Shown here: positions 11,568-19,895 of the stretch, piece after piece
Layout: each line of letters starts with the position of its first letter
Numbering within the stretch: the first letter of the stretch is position 1
Assembly: GCA_038373865.1 (NCBI GenBank)
Contig: JAXGGA010004478.1
Location: 23,955-87,954, forward strand
From: Uloborus plumipes
Taxonomy: Eukaryota; Arthropoda; Arachnida; Araneae; Uloboridae
DNA length: 64,000 bases
Direction: 5' to 3'
Made by a program: the position numbers and the translations under genes
Notes under the pieces: model-generated
The model's input: the letters and a program-made list of their open reading frames with translations, nothing else
The model's database searches: none
Told to the model about the DNA's origin: nothing

Positions 11568-11689
11568 CCCAAGTAGCATCAACTCATCGGATTTTGCTCG
11601 GCCGATCAACTAACTCCTCGTAAACTGTTCCCGTAACGCACGATGACATCGTTCCGATCAGTATCCGAGCACGGTTTTCGATGAGCTAC

Positions 11690-12000
11690 TTTTCATCGGA
11701 AAGCGATATCCTTCCGATCAATTTTCCCGATGAAAATAAGATGAGCTATATTCCATCGGAAAATGATATCCTTCCGATCAATTTTCCCGAAGAAAATTAG
11801 CCGAGCTATATTCCATACGGAAAACGATATCCTTCCGATCAAGTTTCCCGATGAAAATAAGCTGAGCTATATTCCATCGAAAAACGATATCCTTCCTATC
11901 AAATTTCCCGATGAAAATTAACCGAGCTATGTGTTATTGGAAAACTATGTACTTTCAATCAAATTTCCCGATGAAAATATGCCAAGCTACAGATTTCATC
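11690..12000 (-). repeat. 60-bp tandem repeat array, inverted orientation
   Basis: About five units with the core GATATCCTTCCGATCAA, TTTTCCCGATGAAAAT and GAGCTATATTCCATCGG recur at about 60-bp spacing. Divergence rises toward the tRNA-like module. Confidence 0.8.
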
Positions 12001-12091
12001 GGAAAGAGGTCGTAAACATCAAATTTTCTGATGAAAAGTTTCCCAATCTCAAATTTTTGTTAAATATGCAGTGTTGGTCTCATTATTCGTA

Positions 12092-12161
12092 GACTTGGTA
12101 GCGTGGTGGTAGAGCGTTGGCTTTCCGCGCTGATAACTCGGGTTCGATGCTGGAGTTGGCC
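12092..12161 (+). other. tRNA-Gly-like module in foldback unit 2
   Basis: A D-arm-like TAGCGTGGTGGTAGAGCG is followed by a 5-bp anticodon-type stem TTGGC/GCTGA around the loop TTTCCGC (anticodon TCC if real). The box B-like GGGTTCGATGC comes next. The spacing matches an RNA polymerase III type 2 promoter. The T stem pairs poorly and I find no acceptor stem, so this is tRNA-derived sequence, not a working tRNA gene. Confidence 0.6.
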
Positions 12162-13296
12162 AGTCGCAAATGGTTGGGGGAAATAAAAAAGAGGTTCCAA
12201 AATTCACTGCCACGGAATTAAACTGCGCTCTTTTTTCTTTTTTTCTCTTTTTTCTTTAAATTGATCCAACTCTCATCGTATTTTGATCCAAAATTTATCG
12301 CCACGGAACTACACTGCTCGTACATTTATCTAAATCACATCGTATTTTCATCCAAAATTGATCCTAAATTCATCGGCACGGGACTGCACAGCTCGTAAAT
12401 TGCTCCAAATCTCATCGTAAACTCATCGGATTTTGCTGCTCGGATTCTGATTGGCCGATGAGACATATTGGAGCAATTCCCGATGAAAACTCATCGAAAT
12501 CCGATCACCGACCGATGAGAATCTCATCGGGTTTCGATGAATGGCCGATCATCGGCCGATGAGATTATGCTGCTAGGGGTAGAAATGTCAACCTCAGCCT
12601 AAGGAAAAAAAAATACCGAAGTGAAAAAAGTATCAAAAAATAAATAAATAAATAAAAATAATACAACATAAGAATAAAAAAAAATTGAAAAAGTATTGTA
12701 ATTATCACTGAGATTAGCCATAATAAATAGTTTACAGTGTGTTTACTGCTTGTTATTCGAGGAATACCCCTAGCAGCACAATCTCATCGGCCGATGATCG
12801 GCCATTCATCGAAACCCGATGAAATTCTCATCGGCCGATGATTGGATTTCGATGAGTTCTCATCGGGAATTGCTCCAATATGTCTCATCGGCCAAACAGA
12901 ATCCGAGCAGCAAAATCCGATGAGTTTACGATGAGATTTGGATCAATTTACGAGCAGTGCAGTCCCGTGCCGATGAATTTAGGATCAATTTTGGATGAAA
13001 ATACGATGTGATTTAGATCAATACGCGAGCAGTGCTGTTCCATGGCGATGAATTTAGGATGAAAAACCGATATGATTTAGATCAATATACGAGCAGTGTA
13101 GCTCGTGGCTATGAATTAAGGATCAATTTTGGATAAACATACGATGAGAGTTGGATCAATATACGAGCAGTGTAGTTCCGTGGCGATAAATTTTGGATCA
13201 AAATACGATGAGAGTTGGATCAATATACGCGCAGTTTAGTTCCGTGGCGATGAATTTTTGAACCTTTTTTTTATTTCCCGCAACCAAGTGCGACTG

Positions 13297-13366
13297 GCCA
13301 ACTCCAGCATCGAACCCGGGTTATCAGCGCAGAAAGCCTACGCTCTACCACCACGCCACCAAGTCT
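13297..13366 (-). other. tRNA-like module in foldback unit 3
   Basis: This is the inverted counterpart of 12092-12161. On the minus strand it has the same D-arm word (one base different upstream), a TAGGC/GCTGA stem around the loop TTTCTGC, and CCCGGGTTCGATGC. The loop differs from the other copy by one base. The acceptor stem is again absent. Confidence 0.6.
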
Positions 13367-13480
13367 ACGATTAATGAGACTAACACTGCATATTTAACAA
13401 AAATTTGAGATTGGGAAAATTTTCATTAGAAAATTTGATCATTACGACCTCTTTCCGATGAAATCTGTTGCTTGGCATAT

Positions 13481-13745
13481 TTTCATCGGGAAATTTGATT
13501 GGAAGTATATAGTTTTCCAAAGAAACATAGCTCGGTTAATTTTCATCGGGAAACTTGATCGGAAGGATATCGGTTTCCGATGAAATAAAGCTCGGCTAAT
13601 TTTCATCGGCAAACTTGATCGGAAAAATATCGTTTTCCGATGAAATATAGCTCGGCTAATTTTCATCGGGAAATTTGATCGGAAGGATATCATTTTCCGA
13701 TGGAATATAGCTCGCCTTATTTTCATCGGGAAAGTTGATCGGAAG
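13481..13745 (+). repeat. 60-bp tandem repeat array, first
   Basis: Five consecutive units repeat at exactly 60 bp, each with TTTTCATCGGGAAA, TTGATCGGAAGGATATCG and TTTCCGATGAAATATAGCTC. Because 60 is divisible by three, the array stays open on the minus strand as a repeating 20-residue peptide. I take that to be a by-product and not a gene. Confidence 0.9.
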
Positions 13746-13894
13746 GATATCGCTTTCCGATGAAAAGTAGCTCATCGAAAACCGTGCTCGGATACTGATC
13801 GGAATGATGTCATTGTGCGTTACAGGATCAGTTTACGAGGAGTTTGTTGATCGGCCGAGCAAAATCCGATGAGTTGATGCTACTTGGGATAGCT

Positions 13895-14120
13895 CGGTTT
13901 ATTTTCATCGGGAAATTTGATCGGAAGGATATCGTTTTTCGATGGAATATAGCTCGGCTAATTTTCATCGGGAAACCTGATCGGAAGGATATTGTATTCC
14001 GATGAAATATAGCTCGGCTAATTTTCATCGGGAAACCTGATCGGAAGGATATCGTTTTCCGATGAAATATAGCTCGGCTAATTTTCATCGGGAAACTTGA
14101 TCGGAAGGATATCGCTTTCC
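13895..14120 (+). repeat. 60-bp tandem repeat array, second
   Basis: Four more units with the same 60-bp period. They are more alike than those in the first array, suggesting a recent local expansion. Confidence 0.9.
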
Positions 14121-14250
14121 GATGAAAAGTAGCTCATCGAAAACCGTGCTCGGATACTGATCGGAACGATGTCATCGTGCGTTACGGGATCAGTTTACGA
14201 GGAGTTAGTTGATCGGCCGAGCAAAATCCGATGAGTTGATGCTACTTGGG

Positions 14251-14569
14251 TAATGTCCTGCCCTCTTCCCCTAGAAATAAAATATTATGTCTATGAAACT
14301 GTCAAAAACGTTAAAAAAATATGGGGGCCCATTTCTAAAAAGTGCGGGTTATGGGAGGAAAACGATGGATATGTTGCAGTTGGGGGGTTATTTTACATAA
14401 GAATCAGTAAGAATGGTGTCAGAAGCATTTTGAAGTTTTTTTTTTCTCTTCTGCTCTCTTTATTATTAATCCGAATATAATTAATCATTCAAAAGAAATT
14501 TTTTAAGTTTTTTTCTAGTGATTTTATCGGAAAAACAAATTTAACTTCCAGAAACTTCCCCAAAATGGC
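14251..14569. other. Intergenic, nothing recognised
   Basis: No gene, RNA or element end is seen. Confidence 0.4.
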
Positions 14570-15065
14570 CAATTACTGTTCGTTTTCGAAAACCATGCCT
14601 TTCTGCGACGAATGGTTCCATTTGAAAAGGGGGTAATAGGTTGAGGAGGTGCACTTCCCGATGCTTTCAGTTTTTGTTCGGTTGTTACTTCCTTGTTGAA
14701 TGTTACTTTGTATTTCTCCCCTATTTTGAGAAAATCAGAAGAGACTGACACATGCGCAAAGTAGAAGAAAGTTGCGCGATAAAATATCCAACAGTAACCG
14801 ACTTCAAAAAAAAAAAAAAAAAGTTTATGAAAGGATACCATTGATGAAGTCAAAATGCTTGAGAACTAAAATTAATTATTTTATTGAACTTTTGTACTGA
14901 AATTTGTCACTTTTCAGCTCTTTGGCGGATTATCCGCTGAATTCGTTCGTGCTTTGAGGTCGCGCCACCTATTATGCGGGCAGCATGTACTGTAGGGACT
15001 TCATGTTGTTTTCTTTACATCGATACTACGATGGTAAAAAGGCAACTTTTACAGAGGTTGCGCTA
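14570..15065 (-). repeat. Dispersed repeat, longest copy of a two-part family
   Basis: The left part (about 14590-14770) matches 41105-41290 in the same orientation: CATTTGAAAAGGGG, GCACTTCCCGATGC, TTCAGTTTTTGTTCG. The right part (14796-15065) is the inverted match of 3771-4017. The three copies together imply one element of about 490 bp of which the other two are halves. On the minus strand the left part is open and includes KLKASGSAPPQP, closely matched by KLKASGSAHPKP in the 41-kb copy. Confidence 0.7.
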
Positions 15066-15261
15066 TAAAGATTGAAACAGAACTGGCTGTTCGCCCTATT
15101 TGAATTATCTTTTATAAAAGAGAGGGATAAAAGAAGCGATACCACAGGGTAGCATTAAGCCTTGCCAGCCACCGCTCAATGAAACAATGCGCGTGCCGAT
15201 ATTAAAAAAAAAAAAAATCATTTTATAAGCAGAATACGTACGAACTGACTCCACAGGCAGC
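15066..15261. other. Short gap between repeats
   Basis: Nothing recognised. Confidence 0.35.
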
Positions 15262-15537
15262 TGGCACGTCATTTAGGGCGGTCATGGAACGTTAATTGGC
15301 GCCCCCACGCCCTGGCTTTGAAAAATTAATTTTTTCATTTTAGTGAGCGTGGTTTTTTATTCTTCTCCGATAAAATGTCCATTTGGAGCACACTTTGGCT
15401 TATCTACTTTGAAGCAGACAAAAGGAAAGTGCAAAATATATTTCAATTATATGCATTAGAAAAATGTATTTGATATTTTTTTTTATCAAATACACACCGC
15501 CCCCCCCCCCCCCGAAAAATGTGAAATGACGGGTCTG
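15262..15537 (-). repeat. Dispersed repeat, GTCATTT family, inverted copy
   Basis: The block runs from ACGTCATTTAGGG to a C run and GTGAAATGACGGG. GCCCTGGCTTTGAAAAATTAA and GAGCGTGGTTTTT match the reverse complement of the 8487-8670 copy. Confidence 0.7.
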
Positions 15538-15740
15538 CTAGTGTTCAAGGCTCATGTTGAGTTTGTGTGCCCACAAAAGTTGGGGGTCAAATGAGATGCG
15601 GGGGAGGGGGAGGTGGTCGGGCGTAGAGCTGCCCCCCCCCCTTTTTTTTTCTCTTTTTAGAAAATTGGGCAAAAGTAGTAAATTACCGCCTCTAAGCCAC
15701 ACACCACAAACTCGGCCATGTCATCCAGACACTGGATATA

Positions 15741-16964
15741 CACTGAAGTGACAAAAGTCATGGGATAGCAATATGCAAATTTTCAGATGGCAGTAGCATC
15801 GCATAGAACAGGTATAAATGCGCAGTGCTTTTACAGAGCTTTCATTTCTGTTCAAGTTATTCATGTGAAGAGGTTTTAACGTGATGATGACCGCACGACG
15901 TGAATTAACAGACTTTGAACGCGGAATGTTAGTTGGAGCTAGACGCATGGGTCATGCCATTTCGGAAATCGTTAGAGAATTCAACATTCCCAGATCCACT
16001 GTGTCAAGAGTGTGCCGAGAGTATGAAATTTCAGGCATACATCCCACCATGGACAGCGCAGTTGTTCGCCCGCCTGCACTAAAGATCGAGACCGGCGACG
16101 TCTGCAAAGAGTCGTAAAATTCTAACAGACAAGCAACACTGCGTCAAATCGCCGTAGAAATCAATGTGAGACGTACAATGGACGTGTCTGCTAGAACTGT
16201 GCGGAGAATTTGGATTTCTTGGGCTATTCCAGCAGAAGACCGACTCGAGTGCCTTTACTGACAGAACGACATCGCTTGCAGAGACTCTCGTGGGCACGTG
16301 AGCATATCGGTTGGTCCCTAGATGAAGGGAAAACCGTCGGCCTAGTCCGATGAGTCACGATTTCAGCTAGTAAGAGCCGATGGTAGGGTTCGAGTGTGGC
16401 GCAGACCCCCACGAAGCCATGGACCCAAACTGTCAGCAAGGCACTGTTCAAGCTGGTGGTGGCTCCGTAATGGTGTGGGCTGTTTTTTCATGGCATGGAC
16501 TTGGTCCTCTAGTGCGACTGGACCGAACAATTGACTGAAAATGCTTATGTGCAGCTACTTGGAGATCACTTGCAGCCATTCATGGACTTCATGTACCCAA
16601 ACAACGATGGGATTTTTATGGATGACAATGCGCCATGTCACCGGGCCACAACTGTTCGCAAATGGTTTGAAGAAAATTCTGGACAATTCCAACGAATGAT
16701 TTGGCCACCTAGATCGCCCGACATGAATCCCATTTGAGCATTTATGGGACACCATCGAGAGGTCTGTTCGTGCCCAAAATCCTGCCCCATCAAACGCTTT
16801 TCACAATTATGGACGTCTATCGAGACAGCATGGCTCAATATTCCTGCAGAAGACTTCCAACGATCTTGTTGAGTCCATGCCACGTCGAGTTGTTGCACTT
16901 CGCCGGGCAAAAGGAGGGCCGACACGATATTAAGAGGTATCCCATGACTTTTGTCACTTCAGTG
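15741..16964 (+). mobile_element. Tc1-like transposon, full length but decayed
   Basis: The ends CACTGAAGTGACAAAAGTC and GACTTTTGTCACTTCAGTG are inverted repeats of at least 25 bp. They are flanked by TA (15739-15740 and 16965-16966). The 1224-bp length and a single interrupted transposase gene fit Tc1 elements. Confidence 0.95.
15881..16933 (+). pseudogene. Tc1 transposase, several frameshifts and stops
   Basis: The start MMMTARRELTDFERGMLVGA is followed by the paired helix-turn-helix word IPRSTVSRVCREYE. The frame then breaks several times between about 16080 and 16500. The catalytic half reappears at 16531 with GIFMDDNAPCHRA (second aspartate) and WPPRSPDMNPI. At 16733-16740 one extra T turns the expected Pro-Ile-Glu-His-Leu-Trp into a premature stop, so the third acidic catalytic residue is out of frame. 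The expected C-terminus, ending RRAKGGPTRY, lies at 16905-16933. Confidence 0.9.
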
Positions 16965-17088
16965 TAAATGAAGATGAAACTGTAGTGTGGATGACACGGT
17001 TGAGTTGGTGGTGCATTTCATATTGAGCTAAAGTATTGTATTTCAATGTCATTATTGATCAAATGGCTTCCAAAATATTCTGGACACC

Positions 17089-17305
17089 AGGCGCGGTTCC
17101 AGAGAAGGGGTGGGGGGGGGGGGGTCAGAGGGGTCATGACCCCTTTCCCCCTAACCAAATATTACAAAAAATGCATTTTTGGAACTTATATTACGAAACA
17201 ATTGCCAAAACCTCCATTTTTGCACAAAAATTGCACTTTGACCCCCCCCCTTTCCGAAAATGACCTCCTCCTCAACCAAAAGCTGGATCTGTCCTTGCTG
17301 GACAC
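17089..17305. repeat. Dispersed repeat with G/C runs (GCGGATCCA family)
   Basis: GGCGCGGTTCCAGAGAAGG plus a long G run opens the block; AGCTGGATCTGTCC closes it. Its right part is the inverted match of 18043-18165 (GGTCATTTTCGGA, GGGTCAAAG.GCAATTTT, GTGCAAAA). Confidence 0.7.
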
Positions 17306-18042
17306 GGTGTCAAAAATCAGGACTAATGGCCAAAGTGACTCCCTTCTAATTCAAAGTTCCATTTCAATTGATGTAAAATAATAACAGGAGAAAACATGTA
17401 AATCACGCACTCAATTCTTCATTCTTTGAACAAGTGAATCGATCATACTGCCATTTTTCGGTAGATCAACATTAAAAAGTGCAAGAGCAAGGTCTTTTTG
17501 CTTTGGGAAGAATGAAAGAGATGGGTTTATTGCCTCCAACACATTTACAACTGAGTATGAATAACTTTCATCATACCGTCAATTTCTTCTTTCAAATTTT
17601 TAATTTAAATTTTATTGTATGTTTTAGAATTAATCAACATTTGAAGATACTCGTATAATTAGATCAACTGAAATTTTTTAATGTTGCTATGAAGAAATCA
17701 TTTATTTATTTTATTTCATTCTTTTTAGGTCGAATCAAGCTCACAGAAACAGTGTTTGAATTAAAAAAAAAATACTTTTTATATTTTATTGCACCTAGTA
17801 TAAATTATCACTAAAAAAAGAAAACAAACGTGTGAAAGTCCCACGAATAATCGGAAGTACTTTATGCATTTGCAAAAAAGTTTTTTTTTTCTCGATAAAA
17901 TTTGCATTGAGGATATACCCTTGCCCCCCCCCCCCCCTCCTCCCCGAAAAAGAATCGAAATGATTGGCCAGTTTTTGTTGCTTCGTTTTCTTTTCCTCGT
18001 TGGTGGTAAGTTTGCCATTGTTATAAGTTTTGCCCAAGGGCG
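17306..18042. other. Intergenic, nothing beyond homopolymer runs
   Basis: A C run near 17925 and AT-rich sequence. No gene seen. Confidence 0.4.
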
Positions 18043-18165
18043 GATCCAGCATCTTGTTGGGGAGGGAGTGGTCATTTTCGGAGAGGGCGGGGTCAAAGAG
18101 CAATTTTGGTGCAAAAGCGGGATTGTGTGGGGGGATTTTTTCGAAATTCAAGTACAAGAAACTAT
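18043..18165. repeat. Dispersed repeat, GCGGATCCA family, second copy
   Basis: AGGGCGGATCCAGCATC leads into GGTCATTTTCGGAGAGGG and GGTGCAAAAGCGGG, inverted relative to 17200-17305. Confidence 0.7.
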
Positions 18166-18176
18166 CGTTTTGGGCT

Positions 18177-18450
18177 CATAGGCGGATTTAGGCTGTATAT
18201 TCTGGGGGTGCAGCAAACTGAGGTTCCCCCCCCCGAAATTTCGGGTAATTAGTAATTTTTAGGAGGGGGTCCGTGGAGGTCTGGACTTTGAGAAACTCTG
18301 AACTACATAATATGTTGTATTTTTAGGTTTTCTTTTAAATGAATTGTAGCAATTAATTTTCCAAACTGTTCCAAGATGAAAATAATTTATTTTTTTCAAA
18401 ATTTAAGTACAATGTTGGGGGTGCCGGGCACCCCCGTAAGTCCGCCTATG
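18177..18450. mobile_element. MITE-like element with CATAGGCGG ends
   Basis: CATAGGCGGATTTA at the left and TAAGTCCGCCTATG at the right are inverted repeats 274 bp apart. Inner sequence includes GGGGGTGC...GGGTGCCGGGCACCCCC. I could not identify a target duplication. Confidence 0.65.
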
Positions 18451-18622
18451 TTTAGGCAGTATTTGGCGCTTAAGAGTTTTTTTTTTTGACCTCGATGACC
18501 CCCTCTCTTGATCCGCACTTGGTTTCACTGAAACTCTTTCTTCATTTCGAATTTTTTCCAAAGAGGGCAAATTGCAGTGTTAGATTTTCGATTCTTCCAA
18601 GCTGGGGCAAATCTTGAAACTG

Positions 18623-18653
<31 letters not shown>
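18623..18653. repeat. Poly-A tract, 31 bp
   Basis: An uninterrupted A run. Confidence 0.9.
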
Positions 18654-18655
<2 letters not shown>

Positions 18656-18784
18656 AGCGGTGAATTTGCCCCCCCAGAAGTTTCTGCCCAGCTTGCTCCT
18701 CCTTACAACCGGAACGGGCAAATGGTGTATGTTGCAATTCCTTTCAGAAAATAACGAAAAGTACTTCCACAAACAAACAAAATA

Positions 18785-19012
18785 TTGCATTTTTTTTACT
18801 CTGGGGGGGGGGGGGGAGGGGGCAACCGATCCCGACTTTCAATTTCGGATTTTTCCATGGGGAGGGAGTAGTGGGTGTGTACTCAGTGCGAATTTTATCG
18901 GAAAACAACGGAAGACACGCCCACTTAAATGCAGTAGCACTATTTTTTTAAAGTCGGGGGAGAGGAGGGGGGTCAACTGACCCTCGTAACATCTAACGGA
19001 CACTTCAAATGA
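18785..19012 (+). repeat. Dispersed repeat, GTCATTT family, third copy
   Basis: A G run, GACACGCCCACTTAAATG and AAAGTCGGGGGAGAGGAGG align with the 8487-8670 copy. The right edge ends AAATGACGCTC. Confidence 0.65.
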
Positions 19013-19186
19013 CGCTCATTTGTCAGTCATGTTTATTTCTGTCGATCGAAAGAATGCTCAATTGTCATTCTTTGCTATTTCTTTCATGTAATTTGAAACC
19101 AAGATGATATATTTGTCAAAATTCACTAAATAAACTACTCTTGAACTACTTTCGACAGTCATCAATCGGATAAATCGGATTGCTTT

Positions 19187-19730
19187 TCATTCATTCTCCC
19201 CAAAATCTTCAATCCACACCCGCGCGCTATTGCTGAGTGGTTGGACCCACGCTCTGTGTGCAAGGTCATACCGGTACACGAGATGCCCTTGCTCCCAGAG
19301 CAAACCCTGGCTATCTATCCCCTCCACCCCTCCCTCCCTGAATGGTTGGGTGGATGGATGAGAGCGCAGAGAGGGGGGAGGCAACGGGGAGAGTAGAGTA
19401 GAGAAGAGAAGAGAGAAGAGGGGGCATGGGCGAGCGATGGCTGGTTTGGTTTTAGAGCTGTTCTGTACTTTCGCCAACAACTTCCACTTCCACCTCATGT
19501 TTTGCTTTAGATAAACTCTCATGCCCGCCGGCGCTGTTGTTCATTAAGCTAAGCTGATGTCTGCGTTGCGAATTTTTCACGATTATTTCAACTTATGTGT
19601 GACAAAAGGATAGTATCGGGAGCACGTGGGAATGCGCAAAATGTCAACTGCATGACGCGCATAGTGGGAGCGGATCTCGGAAGTTGAGAGTCATTTTTGT
19701 TGTGGAATGATGTGAATTTAAAAACTGCTC
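19187..19730 (+). promoter_or_regulatory. 5' flank and presumed 5' UTR of Ldb1/Chip
   Basis: This stretch is richer in G and C than its surroundings and has a purine-rich tract (GAGAGTAGAGTAGAGAAGAG) near 19390. No TATA box is evident and the transcription start cannot be placed. In-frame TGA and TAA codons lie just upstream of the chosen ATG at 19731. A weak tRNA-like word (GCTGAGTGGTTGGACC, near 19230) could be an old SINE head. Confidence 0.4.
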
Positions 19731-19895
19731 ATGAAGCCCATGTTTAACCCCGGGGTTGGCATCCCCGGCGGTCCACCCAATGACCCCTTTTATTCATCGC
19801 CTTTTTCGTCATATTTCAGGAGGCATACTCCATATTTTGGACAGCCGGATTACCGGATTTATGAAATGAACAAACGTCTTCAGCAAAGAACTGAG
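19731..19895 (+). CDS. Ldb1: Ldb1/Chip exon 1 (start codon)
   Basis: 55 codons from ATG, ending in phase 0 at GAG|GTATGT. It encodes MKPMFNPGVGIPGGPPND..., then RRHTPYFGQPDYRIYEMNKR, which matches the conserved start of the LDB family. The N-terminus is shorter than the common vertebrate one. Confidence 0.93.

Larger units (their letters stand above)
11568..12578 (-). repeat. Foldback unit 2, complete, inverted
   Basis: It runs from a CCCAAGTAGCATC end to the complement of CCCTAGCAGCAT. The order is: end, ACTCCTCGTAAACTG block, several 60-bp repeats, tRNA-like module, CATCGTATTTTGATCC variants, other end. It is the inverted counterpart of unit 3, separated from it by about 190 bp of A-rich non-repeat sequence (12579-12767). 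Confidence 0.75.
12768..13888 (+). repeat. Foldback unit 3, complete
   Basis: It runs from CCCTAGCAGCACAATC to GATGCTACTTGGG in the same internal order as unit 2 read backwards. A further partial unit (13889-14250), made of four 60-bp repeats plus the same TACTTGGG end, follows directly in tandem. Confidence 0.75.
11198..14250. mobile_element. Cluster of foldback-like units rich in CATCGG/CCGATG
   Basis: Three kilobases consist almost wholly of one unusual family in head-to-head and tail-to-tail arrangement. Two end types recur: CCCTAGCAGCA (11198 and 12768 on +; complement ending at 12578) and CCCAAGTAGCATC (11568 on +; complement ending at 13888 and 14250). Both end types lead into a variant of ATCATCTCATCGG, so they form unequal terminal inverted repeats of one unit. 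The interior carries dozens of CATCGG/CCGATG words, 60-bp tandem arrays and a tRNA-like module. I see no transposase and no clear target duplication. The superfamily is not assigned. Confidence 0.8.

Noticed and set aside
12092..12161. A functional tRNA-Gly gene
   Set aside because: The acceptor stem does not pair and the T stem is poor. The sequence is embedded in a repeat unit present in inverted copies.
13442..14088. Minus-strand open frames of 86-94 codons with a repeating KISRAIFHRKTISFRS-type peptide
   Set aside because: The frames come from the 60-bp DNA repeat, whose length is divisible by three. There is no start context, domain or independent support.
17779..18181. Overlapping open frames of 105-120 codons on both strands
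   Set aside because: They run through G/C homopolymers and dispersed repeats, and the two strands are open together, which is typical of low-complexity sequence.
19200..19290. A tRNA-like sequence upstream of Ldb1
   Set aside because: A box A-like word is present, but box B does not match well and no arms pair convincingly.
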